Positions 13,684 through 26,426 are shown, numbered from the stretch's first letter. The stretch is 64,000 bases of DNA from Parus major (GCF_001522545.3 NC_031773.1:38157466-38221465), one strand, 5' to 3'. The notes: generated from the sequence alone by a model not told the origin. Translations and numbers: made by a program.

Positions 13684-15712
13684 CACAGCCTATTTCTGTG
13701 ATTTTTCACTTTCAGCACTAAGTAAGTTCCAAGTTAAAGGATGGTAATTTACCTGCATGCAAAGAATACTTAGCATTCCAAGAGAAAGTAAATTAAAAAA
13801 AAAATAAAATCAGAGCTTACCCAAGTGCTAATTTCTATCTTTACTTTCAAGTTTTAAAACAGAAAAATACTCTTGCAAATAATGCACCACTGACAAAAAG
13901 GTAATTTCTAGTGTAAATAGATAGTCAAACTGTCCTTCAACATTTCTGGTGTTTTCTGTGGAAGTAGGTATGTCTAAGCGAGGTTAAAGGGCATACTAGA
14001 CTCTAAGATATCCAGTCTTCTCTTCTTGGCAGCACTTGCATTTTTCTGTTACATTTGGCCAAGAGATCTCCCTCACTGATCCTTCAGATGAGAGTGTGAT
14101 ATACAGTGTGCATTTCTTTTGATCTGTGTTTACTGGAGCTAAAACATAAGGACTTTAATATATGCTTTTAGCCTAAATACAAACATTAGCAGAGCACAGA
14201 CAAAATACACTTACCAGGGTAGGAACAAAGGTACCACTGTGGTCTGTCATCTTAGCCTACCCTCAGCAATAGTAAGAACAAGCTACTTTCTACAAAGAAA
14301 ACTACAATTAGAAGTGTTTCAGGAAGCCATCAGATATAGTCCGACTCCTTCAAAAGCCTAAAGGGAATCTTTCAAGAACTTTTCTTTTTAAAGAGTGATT
14401 CACATATCAAAGCATGTGTTTCAGTCTGATTCAGTGCTTACTTTAAATACACACCATTTGACATGAAATAATAGTGACAATCTATGGCTATATAGGATGG
14501 CTGGGACATTTAATGGGAATGTAAAATTTGTTTTCATGGTTATCAAGTTCACTCTGGTAATACAAAATATTTCTAAGTACTTTGGTAAATCATTAAGCTA
14601 TTCATTTTGAACTCATTTATACTAAGAAAAACAGTTATTGCAAAACGTTGTATGTTGGAAAGAGACATATAAATATAAATCTGTTCACTTCTCATTGAAT
14701 CAACTCCTGGAAAATATTCTCTGCATATATATCTATATAACTGAAAATATGCATCTGTACTATACATATTTGTGTATGCACATCTCTCCTGCTATTAAGT
14801 GATAAGATAAAATAAATCCTGTACTTATTTCCTAAGCAAAAGAATTTTTTGTTTCCATACAAAGGTTTTATTTCTGGCATACTAAATTCTCAGAGTCAGT
14901 GTGATGCAGCTGCCTGACAGATGCTGGTATTCTTGCTGGGCCTGTTTTGCACTCTTGATCATGGACATGCAATACCAGGCCTGATTTCAACAGCTATGTT
15001 GTTCAGAGCCATAGAAACTACATTGAAGGGTCTCAGCGTGCCACATACACATGAAAATGAAGTACAGTGAAAAAGGTGAATTTTTAAGTGCTGATTGATT
15101 TTGATTTTATGTAAACAAGTGATACCTTGAGTAAATTGTTAAGTTCAGATAAATTTATCACCTCATTTCCTTTTAATGAAGCAGTTCTAGCTGGCATTTT
15201 TATGACTTAAATTTGACATTTATGGCTTAATGACTCTGGAAAATAAAGCATGAAACAGAACTGGTACAGAAAGATACACACAAATATCAAACGTAACAGA
15301 AGAACAGAACAGAAAAACTGCAATTCCCCTACATCATAATAACATCTAATATAACAGTGACTGCTTACAACAAATGCACTATAGGCTTAAATCCAGGCTG
15401 TAACAGCTCTCTCTACCACTAAGGACACTTCTGTGTCTTCCCTTTAAAAGCCATGGCTTGGGTCTAGTGAACAATTATATAAGATTGTATAGCTAAACAG
15501 ACAGCCTAAAATAGTTTCTTCAGGAAGCATAAACGTCAGGAATTAGCCTCAAATCTAGTTTTGTCACTTTTTCATTCTGGAGTATGTATAGAAAATTCAC
15601 CTTACTTAATCTTATTGCTTATCTACTTCAGTAAGTCCTGAAATTATTTTTATGCCTCCAAATAATGTCCTCATGAATTCTTATGATATTACAAAAGAAA
15701 TGTATTACCTCA

Positions 15713-15745
15713 TCTTTTTTTCTTTTCTTTTTTTTTTTTTTTTTT
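15713..15745. repeat. Pyrimidine/poly-T tract
   Basis: An uninterrupted run of T and C, ending in 18 consecutive T (15728-15745). This is low-complexity sequence and the minus-strand frame across it encodes a lysine run that is an artefact of the tract. Confidence 0.9.
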
Positions 15746-18700
15746 GTGATTACTTTAATTCTCAGTGGTAAAACTATAAGACTACAACTGCTGTAATATG
15801 CAGTGCCCAAGCTGAACTGAGTGGTTTTCAACAGGATTTTGGCTGTTCTGCAGAGTGGAACACATACCTCCACAAGATGGTGCTCTTTCTTAAAAAATCC
15901 AACTTGATTGTGCCTAACGAGAAAATGCCAAGAAACTAAAGGTTCAACTCCACCTGTGCAAATATTTTCAATTATGTGATGCTAAAGCCTGCATAATAAA
16001 ACGTTTTGACTAGTAAACTATGAAGAAAAACACCTGAAAAGAACCAATTTGCTTGGGAACATGTGATTTAAACACTGTAGTCTCTAGCCAGTCCAGCCAA
16101 GGTCACAAAAAAGGAGTTTTGTGTATTGTTTCCCAAGATGATGTTCAGCATGGCAAAGTTCTGGGAAGCCAAAGGAGCTCGACAGCAGTTCTGCAGCAGG
16201 GGCAGTGGGTGTCAGGGTGCTGGGTGTGTGGAGCTGCTGCTGCCTGCCCCATGAGGAGTCACAGCTCCAGAGCTCTGCTGTGTTCTGGGGAGCTTCACCC
16301 CACTCCTTTTATGAGCTACAAGGGTCGCCTACAGAAGTGTGTGATGGCAACAGAACTGGTTTCAGAGTGCCAGACAGGATGTGGGAAGCCTGAAGTTAAT
16401 TCCCTATTCTCTCTTTGAACCCATCACTGAGGAGCTGGCTCTGATGGGCTCCAGACAGATTTAGACACACTCAAGTCTGTAACAGCTGTGATTTGTTCCA
16501 TGTAAAACCTTCACTGCAGCAATAGGGTCATTTCCAGAGTTCAGGAACTCTACAGGGCAGGCAGAATTGTCAAACCCATGTTTTTGATCTCCATTTTGTT
16601 TCTTCACTAGGGAAATATAAGATGATTACATGTCAGAGTCCTGTGGGAACGAGGTTAGCACAAATCCAATAAAGTTGTGTGTTACTCATAGGGACAGATA
16701 GATAACAAAAACACACATAGTAAAGTAAAATATTAATAGACTGGTAATGTTCTGCTTTTGATGAAAAGTACAGGCTTTGGTGGGAATTGTGCTAAAATCT
16801 CTGAAACCTGAACCTCTGATGATGCAATGAGGGATGTGTCATATTTCTTGATCTTAGACCATTTTCATTAACTTAACAACATTTGCAGATGTTGGCATTT
16901 GTTTTCCCTGAAAAGAATTTCCACTTGTGACCTGAACTGCCCTTAGTCATATGAAAAAATATTTTATCAACAAATAAACTTGAACTGTAATTTGTAACAG
17001 ATACTGTAGCAATCATATTTTCACAGCAGAAAGTCTTCATTTTGCCAAAGTGATATGAAAACGCAGGCTAAACAGAAAATAACATTGCATGACATTGGAA
17101 GTAGGTACTGGGCAGAATCAAAAGGTCAAAGACATGGATAAAATACTGCCTTAGGAGTGAGAAGTAGAAGTACTCTAGATAGGTAGTGGGGAAGCTAGAG
17201 AAAAGGGTGATAAGGGCGATTGCAGGAGCAATTTCCATTTAAAAAACACTCTTCTCCCTCATCCACCCTCCCCATTTAATCATCTTTCCTTACTGACACC
17301 CAACTTCTCCCCTTGAGCTGGCAGGAAGGGTTCAACACCTGACAATCTCCAGGGCTTACAAGCAGTTGCAAGGACAGAGATCAAGCATCAGAAGTCCAGA
17401 GACCAACACCTACCCCTCCTAATGCTGTCAAGAATCACCTACAATTTTACTCATGGCGTCACCAGTGCCAAGAGCAGCAGGAAAGTGTGCAGCCTGCTGA
17501 AAAAAAAAGCAGAACTGCAGCCTCTCTCCCTGGGCACAGGCTGAAGAAACAGTTCCCTGGAACCAGATTTGTGCCATTCTCTTTGGTCCCCTCACAAAAA
17601 GTAAATTGAAAGAGATTCATTCGCATACCTGAGCTAAGTGATCAAGAGCAAAAATAAAACAGAGGAAAGCCTCCTTCTATGTCTTTTGTATTGTGATGGC
17701 TGTAATTTGCACCAGCTCACAGAAAACACACAGTCTGATCTTTTTATCAGTGGACTCAGCCTAAGAAGAAACACATGTCAATTTTGCAGGAAACAGCTCC
17801 AGGATGCTCTATCCATTGTGCACACTTTTTTCACCTGTCCCCTCTCCCTGCAAAGACAGTATCCAAAAGATGCCAGCATGTGAAAGGATTATCACCTGTC
17901 CACAGCCTTACAAGTGCCCACTTGAACACAAAGCCTAACTTGAAGCAGTACCTCCATGCCCTTAGGAAAGCAGTTTTGCTCCAAGCATGTGCCAGCTCCT
18001 AAGAGCTGTGAACTGCCTCTGATGCCACAGGATGCTGCTATTGGCAATTTCTTTCACTCCCTCTCCTGGGAGCAAGGGAATTGGCCTTAGGTGGCTCAGC
18101 CTTTCTGAAATCAGATGTCAGGTATGCTTACTACAACATCCTTTTCTGATCAATAATGTTCAGGATGACTAATGAGTCGCAGTGACTCAAATTTCAGATA
18201 ACTTAGTCTTTGTGTGTTCTAAGGGGGCTTGGTAGTGACAGAATGACCCAATAATTATTTGAAGTTACAGCACTGATGTAGGCCAGGAAGGCCAAGGAAG
18301 TTTTCAGAGTTAATGTAAATGTCTCAGTAATTAATACTGCAGATAGCTGGTTTCCTTTAGCTCTCAATTCTAGTATTGAGAGAGCTCAATTGGCAGGAGA
18401 TTTTCCAACACAGCATGCAAAAATACCAGGAGAGAGAAATGGGGCTTCACATTCCCCCAGCCCCATCAACCTGATGATGTGCAAATCCTGCAGGTCTCTC
18501 TAGCTGCTTCACCCTGAATTCCAGACTTACCAAGTTAGAAAACAAACCGTTTGTAAACTCGAGTGCTGCAAGCTCAGCGAGATCATGTCATAGGAATCAG
18601 GAATTCAAGTTGAAGCCTCATACTGAAGGGCCACCCTCACCACAAGATCTAAGCTTTTTCTCCATTCACAACAGAGTGTCCAAGACCATCTATAGATGTT

Positions 18701-18771
18701 CAGCATCTAAATGCACACCAAGATTGTAATTCCAATTAATTCTGATTCAGTAGTAGGTGTAATCAATAAAC

Positions 18772-19533
18772 AACTCCAACCTTTGAATGAAAAACACCAT
18801 GCTCACTAACTCATACAATGAAGTGCCACATCTACTCATTTTTTGAACACTTCAGGGATGATGACTCCACCACTTCTCTGGTCAGCCTGTTCTAATGCTT
18901 GATGACTCAGTGAAGAAGCTTTCTTAAGATCCAGACTGAAATTCTCTTGGTGCAGCTTGATGCTGATTCCTGCTGTCCTGCTGCTGGTTGCTTGGGAGAA
19001 GAGCTAAAAGCTAGAGAGATGAAGTCTCCTCTGAGCCTTTTCTCCAGACTGAAATGCCCCAGCTCCCTCAGCTGCTCCTCACTGGACTTGCACTCCAGAC
19101 CCTTCACCAGCTCTGCCATCATTCGCCAGACCCACTCCAGCCCCTCAGTGTCATTTAGTTGAGAGACCCAAAACTGAACACAGGTTTCATGATGCAGCCT
19201 CCTTACTTACTCCTGCTGGCCACACCATTGCTGACCCAGGCCAGGATGATGCCCTTCTGGGCCCCCTGGGCACTGCTGGCTCATGTTCAGCCACTGTCAC
19301 CAGCACCCCCAGCTCCTTTATCCCTTGGGCAGTTTCCAGGCACTGTGTCCCCAGCCTGTAGCACTGCATGGGGTTGTTGTGACCCAAGTGCAGGACCCAG
19401 CACTTGGCCTTGTTGAACCTCATCCAGTTGGCCTCGGTCCATTGATCCAGCCTGTCCAGATCCCTCTGCAGGGCCTTCCTGACTCCAGCAGATCAACATC
19501 CTGCCAAAGTTACTGTTGTCTGCAAATTTTTAA
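18772..19533 (-). mobile_element. CR1 LINE fragment with ORF2 C-terminal region
   Basis: A minus-strand CR1 copy of about 760 bp. On the plus strand it opens with GAAGTGCCACATCTACTCAT (near 18820) and CCAGGGATG-type sequence near the ORF2 stop, and continues through the TTTCTCCAGACTGAAATGCC and CCTCAGCTGCTCCTCACTGG blocks. It ends in sequence complementary to the region just after the reverse transcriptase core (CTCATCCAGTTGGCCTCGGT near 19420, TGTTGTCTGCAAATTTTTA at 19516-19534). The extreme 3' end with octamer repeats is missing and the 5' side is truncated, as usual for CR1. It is better preserved than the copy at 6.4 kb but has several indels. No target-site duplication is expected or seen. 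Confidence 0.93.
19187..19423 (-). pseudogene. CR1 ORF2 fragment (post-RT region)
   Basis: A 78-codon open frame on the minus strand begins MRFNKAKCWVLHLGHNNPMQ. This is the characteristic segment just downstream of the CR1 reverse transcriptase catalytic core (the N-K-A-K-C then V-L-H-L-G motif, later LGVLV). In an intact CR1, ORF2 is a much longer endonuclease/reverse transcriptase protein, so this is a dead fragment inside the repeat and not a host gene. The methionine at 19423 is internal to the original protein. Frame is lost beyond about 19190, where similarity continues in other frames, including one at 18907-19122 with LRELGHFSLEKRLRG. Confidence 0.9.
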
Positions 19534-22500
19534 TTTTAAATTAAATATATTAGCAATAAGGAAGCTTAACACAAGCACACAGGACTTTTTTTGCATCTCA
19601 CTAAATTCAGGCAAACATATTCTATGAAATTAAGTTAAATGCATTATCTCTTGAAAGATGTTATCAGTAAAAATACCAATAGTGGAAATTGCTTTGTCTT
19701 GACTAGATGCTAAATTGTACATGTAATTTCTTTTATCATGGATCACAGAATCATCCAATATGATTATAATTTTAATTTTCTTCTATTAACATTGTTTGGC
19801 TCAGCCATAAAAATGATCTGGCAATGTGTTAAGACAGTCCTTCTGCAACTTTGTTGCAGATATGCAGTAGAAGTTGTTTTTATGAAGCAAATGGGGATTT
19901 ATGGCAAACTTTAAAAGGAAATCAATGAAAAGGTTTTGAGAGAAACTCCTGTCTCATTTATTTAGTTTCAGTACAATGCTACTGTCTGTACCCTGATTAT
20001 GCTATGCTTTAGGCACACATAAGCACAATATGTATCATCATTTAGACAGGATAGAGAGGGAAACAGAATAAACATCAACCATATATGCTCCCCCATGCTT
20101 GTTTTCTTGCTTTTCCACATGTAGGCACAGCAAGAGGAAAGACAAAAATCCCAGCTCCTAATGTTCAGAGATTTGTCAATGGCAGTTTTCTGCGGCTCAC
20201 ACGCAGAGTGAAGCAGCAGAGGAGACAACTGCAGAGAGCAAGTCAGGAGTGTGAAGCCTCAGAGAGCAAAGCCACAGGGACAGAACAATCCCTTAAGCAG
20301 CTGGGGAGAAGAGGCAACCAATTAAACAGGGAGCAAAGAGGAGCAGGAAGCTCCATGCTAGCAATATCCATTATATTTTCTCTTGTATTTTTGATGAACT
20401 GTGGAAACCAAACATGTGGGGTTTTTTCCAATGCAGAAATATGGAATAGTCTGAAGCCATACCACAAAATAAAAATCTTTTTTTATCAGCAAACTACATT
20501 CTTGAAATCAAATGTAGGCTCATGTTTAAAATTAAGGTTCTAATTTTTTATATTGTTTTCTGTAGCCTTGAAAAACAAGCAAGTAAGCAAAAAAAGGAAG
20601 TTATTTTTCTACTGCCGAAAGTAGAACTTCTATGAACCATTCTCCTTCATTCATACATCTTACTTTCATTCCTCTCAGTCTGGATAAAGTAATCAAGTAG
20701 TTGGAAAGATCTACTCTAGAGCTGGCACAGTGTGCATGTTTTGCTGTGTGTCATGATGCACAGGAAAATTTCAACCCTTAAACATCACTTGGGATGCTGG
20801 TTTGAATCTGATGCAATGAGAAGTTATACTACTCCTCATCATGATGGTTGGTTAGAAGATCAATGTAATGCAGAGCTGGATCTTTTTAAGTCTAAGACTA
20901 GCAGTCTCACAATTTTATCCTGTGAGCTCTTGTGAGCAGCTCTTAGAGACAAAGGCCAGAGAAGACAAGGGAAATCCTACAATTACCATGCAGGGGAAAT
21001 GACAAAATATCTCCTGTGACTTTGGGGTGGCCCTTGCTCTGGAAGAGATAATGAAAGATACAGCTCATGTCTCCACAAAGTCCAAGCTGTGTTTAGTCAA
21101 CAGCTCCTAATAATTCTTTCCAAGTCTCTGTGTAATTGAGGACTTTTATTTGATGATTGGATGGAAAAGTTTATCCAAATTTGGGTTCCAAACAGCTATT
21201 ATTAGTAATAAAAGTTACTGCAGCAGGGTGACTAATATGCAGTGAACAATTATTCACTCACTATATCTCTACTGCTGTTTTTTACATCTGTGAAAACTGT
21301 TTTTTTTCAGTATTTATTTAATGTTGTGGGTGTTCTTACTATTTTATTAACAACTCTTGGTTGTTCTTTTTCTGCAAATGCGTGAATATTCTCATCTGAC
21401 ATAACCAGACTCGTTTACTTCTTCACCTAACATCAAGCAATTTCTGATGTCATCATTTACAATTTTAATTACAAAATTCACTTTTTGTAACTAATAAAAT
21501 TTCTCTTATCACTGAACATCCCTGTTAGTAAATTCATCTACTAAAAGCAAGAATGGCCCAGGAAATGTATATATATTCTCCAGAAAAAAAATCAGGGAGA
21601 AGTAATTTCAGCACTGCTTTCAGATTTAAAAGACACATATTCAATGCGGACATATTATGCAAAGATTTGAGTGTACTTGTTATGAGCTGCTAACAGCATG
21701 TAGCATCTTCTTTTACAGGGCTTTTGGATATCTGCCAGTGCTAGTCACAATAGATGCCTTTAGAAAGTTATGTGTTTTCATTTTGCTCCTATTGTACTAT
21801 AGAATTGCAACAATATTATATAAAACTGTGACATTTATATGGCAGATTCTTCCTTCACTTAATAAAGGAAACATTACAGGAGTAGTATCTAAAATGAGAT
21901 ACTGGGAAAGCAGTATATTATGTATTTCTCAAAATGGGATGACTAGAAATGAGGGTGTTCTCACAAGGTGGCTAATGTATGACCAAAAGGGAAAAGATTA
22001 GGGGATTCCCAAAAGACCTCCATTAGAGTCAGGTATAGACTTCAAAGCATAGCTCTTTAAACTTAGCCAGAGAGGCAGGCAAAGACATCTCAGATTCCTT
22101 TTTGTATCACAGGCAAGGTCCTCCACAGCTGAAGTGCCTCAGAGCTCTGCCCTGCTTCTGTCTTCTCTATCATCATCTATTGTTCATCTCTTCTCTAGCA
22201 CTGTGTTTTGTTTGGTTTTATTTTTTAATGCAGAAGCACTGAAGAAGTGCCAAAAGTTGGGGAAATAAAGTCTTTGTGAACTCAAGCCTATAAAACTTTG
22301 AAAATGTACATGAAATTTAAATAAGCGTTTGGTTAATTTTGGTTGAGAGAAAAGAAGGCAAAATCCCAAGATTTTGGATATGAGATACACATTTGCTTCA
22401 CTCTTGGTCTGGCGCAGTAGTGTATACATGTGAGACTAGAATTACGATGCACGAACATCTCTCTGTTTAGAAATTAAAATCCAGACTAATTTACCATAAA

Positions 22501-24929
22501 ACTTGACATATTCAATCCAAGTCTCTAAAATGAAGCAGTTTCAGCCACTTCAGACACAAGACAGTACCTAAGAGAAGCTCTATGGGCAGATCTCTAGCTG
22601 ATCTTCCCAGTCCCTTTCTAGCCTTGTTAACAATGTCCTGATTTTGCTATTTTGGAGCATAAGGCATCTCCCCTTCCTCCCTTATTCCAAATGATTGCTA
22701 AATCTGAAAATAAGTTGGAGAATGGATGATTGGTTTAGTTTTGTCTTTTCACACCACATGAGGAAGTGAGATTTAATATAGGCAGAGAAAGCCTTGGCAA
22801 GACAGAGAGCAGTACTCTTACTTTACAGTCCCTCCTAACTGGTGCAAAATCACGTCACTTGTCTATTCAGGCAGTCAGCTTATTCAACAGAACACCAGCC
22901 TGCAGAGAGCTTTCCAAATTTAGCTGAGAGATAAACAGCAAGGAAAAAATATGCTGAAAACGGGATGCACATAATAAAATAGCAATCAAAAATGCATCAC
23001 AGGGGGATTCACCTTATAATGTTTACTACCTCCAGCACAGAAGGCAAAAGGCAACAGAAGTAGCAGGGATGGTAGAAGGAAGACCATAGACCACTTCCTC
23101 CCTCCAAATTTTTATTAGACCTACATTTTTTAAGATGCTTTTGTCTGTGTTGCTGCTTATTGATAACCACAGCATGATTCCCCTGACACCCCACTTTATA
23201 GAGCTACAGAATACCAAGAAAAAGAGTTGTTTCACTTGGTAGGAGAGTTCTCAGAACAGCTCATACTTGACCTTTACTGCAAAGAGCTCCTTTTGCCACA
23301 GATCAAATATTTTTGATTTTCAGTACCAGTAACCTGGCCTAAAAGAATTTCATGAGCCTAAATCACATTTTATCAGATCCATCACATACCCAGTGAATCC
23401 AGGAATGATTAAACCTGACAGACATAAATGTTCCTGGAGCCTGAGTGATTTTCCTGTGATACAAACAATATTTCTTTTACTACCTAAAATTGTGATATTA
23501 ACAGTGATTAATTTCAGATGTTTTAACAAAACCTGCACCAGGTATCCTCAGATTTTTATACGAAGTTTTGACATTCTGAGAACTACGTTTAATTCAAAGC
23601 GAGTTGCTCTTGAATTCAAGTTTCCACTATGCTAATCCTATTAAATCTCTTTAATAATACATTTAAATGAAGGCTGACATATATATAGTTGTGTGGGTTT
23701 GACCTATACGGCTCTGATTTTTATGATTTTGAAAATAAGTCCTCTTGTAGATTGTTTGCTTCCTCTTGTAAAAATTTGTCTGATCAGGGACTTCTTCACC
23801 ATATTGTTTCCCGGAATCCAGCTACCTCATGTGACAAGACATAAGACCTTTGGAGTTCAACCGTGACTAACTCTCTGATTTAATGGCTAGACACGAAAAA
23901 AGTGTTAGGAGCTTTTGTAAGAAACTTGAAGGCACCTGGTCACTGGGGTGGAATCCAAAAGCCTGTACTAAGGCACCAAAGGCTTCACAGAGTGCACAGG
24001 AAATTAGGTATCTTAGAATAGCAACCCTAAATACAGACCTGCTGACTGGGAAGTTGTGAGATCTGTAAAATGACTCTCTCCTTCCTAGTATTAATAACAC
24101 CAGTGCAAGGCAAACCATAAGTGACCCTTATTATAAATGCTACCACTGAAGGGATTAAATCTAGGAAGCAAATAATAGGAGATTATTCATAATCCCTAAC
24201 CATAACATTTATCCATATAATTTTCCTAGAGCTTCCTCTACAGTTCTTCCTCTACAGACTGACCTCCAAACTATGTAATTTAAATTCATTATATGCTTAA
24301 GGGGGGGTGGTCTAAAGTTGTAGGAGAGATAAGCCTACAGAAAGTTCCGATGGAACTGGGAACTCTATTGCACACCATCATTTATTAGGTCTGCAGAGGG
24401 AGACAACAACTCTCCCTTAGTGCTTCAGAGGAGGATGCTTCATTTCCTGTGATCCATCATAACAATCCTCTGGGTGGAAAAGACCATCACTGCTAATGTA
24501 CCCTGAGACATCAGCAGTGCACATTCATGAGTTTTATTAAGAAAGATTTGGTCTAATGTTTTGAGCACAACTGTTCAAGCTTCTCTGGAGACTCCCTGTT
24601 ATTTCTGGGATATGGAAGAGAAGGCAGACAAAAGCATATTTTGTAAAGTCCTTCTAAACTGCTGAAAGAATATTCAAACCCCTACATGTACCCTCAAGCT
24701 TAACAAGTGGTTTTGAAGCAGCTCTAAAAAAACATTAGGGAAATTATTTATATAACTCTCAATTGGTTTTGATTCTCTGACAGTTTGCTGTTTCATGGAG
24801 GTATATTGTAATGTATTCCAAGGACTCAGCACTTCCCAGTCCTTTTTTTTCCATTATTAGAAAGCAGGTCCCTGAAGAATGTTTAGATGTATCTGAAGTA
24901 TATGGAACAATGCACTATAATAATGACAA
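19534..24929. other. Noncoding stretch with one exon-like open frame
   Basis: AT-rich sequence. The longest open frame of the window (20085-20543, plus, 152 codons) lies here. It has no recognisable domain, and its antisense strand is also open over much of its length. A 12-bp direct duplication (CTTCCTCTACAG, 24232-24243 and 24246-24257) and a T-rich tract at about 24843-24850 are minor features. Nothing else is supported. Confidence 0.55.
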
Positions 24930-25190
24930 TACTCAAAGATTGTCTCATCCAGGTTCAAGAGCAATACATCCCTACAAGATGGATCATAGGGAAGAACACC
25001 AGGAGACCTGGAGCTCCTGGGAAAACTTACACAGGAACAGCTACAGAGGGGGAAAGTATCCTAGGAGGAATACACAAAAATTCTCTAAACAGCCAGAGAG
25101 AGAGCTGCTTAGGAAAGCTAAAGCACTGGCAGCAGCAAATCTTGCCAAGGACATCGAGGGTAATAAAAAAGATTCTTCAGGCACATCACA
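24930..25190 (+). pseudogene. CR1 ORF2 linker-region relic
   Basis: Two overlapping plus-strand frames, at 24887-25195 and 24811-25236, carry complementary parts of one ancestral reading frame. The first has CLIQVQEQYIPTRW, the second RKAKALAAANLAKDIEGNKK. This pairing matches the region that precedes the reverse transcriptase domain of avian CR1 ORF2, where a glutamine-rich linker leads to an arginine/lysine-alanine helix ending in N-K-K. A frameshift between them and the absence of any RT motif afterwards show that it is dead. The residues before about 24930 do not match anything I recognise. Confidence 0.6.
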
Positions 25191-25640
25191 GGTAAAAAGC
25201 TACATCCTGTTGAACAATTTCAGAAGAGGCCACTAAGTTAACCACAGAGCTGGGACACCTCTCTTATGAATACAGGCTGAGAGAGATCAGGCTGTTCAGC
25301 CTTGGGAAGAGAAGGTCCTACAACAGCCTTCCAGTACCTAATGGGACCTAGAAAAGAGCTGGAATGGGACTTTCACTAGAGTATGTAGTGACAGGACAGA
25401 GGGGGATGGCCTTAAGTTGAAGGGGGTTGGGTTTTAGTTAAGATTAGGTATTAGGAAGAAATTCTTTACTGTGAGGATGGTGAGACACTGCCACAGGTTT
25501 CCCAGAACAGATGTGGATACCTAATTCCTGGAACTGCTTAAGGCTGGATGAGTAATCTCAAGTCCAGTGGAAAGTTCCCTGCCCATGTCAAGTGGGATGG
25601 ACTAGATGGTCTTTCAGGTCCCTTCCAACCCAATTATGAA
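24930..25640 (+). mobile_element. Internally deleted CR1 LINE (plus strand)
   Basis: The right part (about 25210-25640) is clear CR1 3' sequence: CACCTCTCTTATGAATACAG near 25255, CTTCCAGTACCTAATGGGAC near 25330, TTAGGAAGAAATTCTTTACT near 25450, and the terminal GGTCCCTTCCAACCCAATTA at 25617-25636. The left part (about 24930-25190) resembles the ORF2 linker between endonuclease and reverse transcriptase, split over two frames: LIQVQEQYIPT in one, then RKAKALAAANLAKDIEGNKK in the other. The reverse transcriptase core that should separate the two parts is absent, so the copy appears to carry a large internal deletion. The 3' octamer tail is almost gone. The right part is firm; the left part and its 5' limit are less certain. 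Confidence 0.8.
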
Positions 25641-26099
25641 GTCGTGTCTTGTGGTAAAAACACACAGAAGGTTGTGAATCAGAGCTCCCAGTTCAAGAAG
25701 ACAGCCTTAAATTCCAGGAAAATACCTATTCTGCATGAGAGCTCCTGCCATGGCTCTTCCTGATTCTAGGACTAGCAAAACAGTACAAGGGTACAGAAAC
25801 AAGACAAAATGAACCTTGCTACACAAGCCCTGTGAGAACTTGGGGTACTTGGTTCAAGGAAGGTTTGTTCAGTGTTTTTCTATGTGATTCCAGTGGCCCA
25901 AGCACCCGGTGCTGGAACTGTCAAGCTGTCTCTTCCCAGCTGGCTGGTCTCACCACACTTTTTCTGGATTCCAGCTCACGCTTGTTCTGCTGGAGAGGCT
26001 CTTGCACTTGTGGCTGCAGAGTAACACAGCTTCCTTGTGGGCAGGATACTGAGGGGCCCCAGCAACAGCTGCTACACACCTAGCAGTGGTGGCTAGGTC

Positions 26100-26195
26100 A
26101 TTCATTTAGGGTGACACAGTTACAGATCCAAGCTCAGAAGAACTAGTACCCCAGATCTCCTATTCGAACTTTTAGACTACTAAACAAGAGCCCAT
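26100..26195 (-). mobile_element. Possible MIR-like (CORE-SINE) relic, minus strand
   Basis: The plus strand reads GGGTGACACAGTTACAG, then AACTAGTACCCCAGATCTCC and TAGACTACTAAACAAGAGCC. This follows the order of a reverse-complemented MIR element: GGTCACACAG, then a gap, then a GAACCCAGGTCTCCTGACT-type block, then a GTGCTCTAACCACTA-type block in degraded form. Ancient MIR-type SINEs persist in bird genomes at low density. Similarity is weak and judged by eye; a chance match or a different tRNA-derived SINE is possible. Confidence 0.4.
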
Positions 26196-26426
26196 CGTCT
26201 CAGATGATAACTATGTCCTGAATAATTCCCAGAAGCACTGAGTCACAAGTGTGCACAGAAATATCTGAGTGGGTAACATTTCCTACCAGCTGCCTTCAGA
26301 CTTCCAGGCTAGCATGCAGATGTACTGAATCACTTTACAAGAGCAAGATGACTTGTGAAACTAATCTTGAGGACTTTGGCTTTTGATTTAAGCACTCCAG
26401 ACTGCCCACCTGAAGATAGATAAAGA

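Larger units (their letters stand above)
10691..18771. other. Noncoding stretch with minor simple repeats
   Basis: AT-rich DNA with no recognised gene. A second, smaller GC-richer patch lies at about 11890-12060 inside a 97-codon plus-strand frame without family resemblance. A four-copy AGAAT array is at 13664-13683 and a pyrimidine tract at 15713-15745. A more GC-balanced stretch runs from about 16.1 to 16.4 kb and another from about 17.2 to 18.1 kb. I recognised no repeat family in either. Frames up to 121 codons overlap one another and look random. Confidence 0.55.

Noticed and set aside
19159..19627. Plus-strand frames of 85 and 114 codons
   Set aside because: Antisense to the CR1 ORF2 fragment; the sense reading on the minus strand explains the sequence.
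19741..19765. Extra CR1 tail suggested by GGATCACAGAATCATCC
   Set aside because: Only about 15 bases match the tail pattern and no CR1 body follows on either side.
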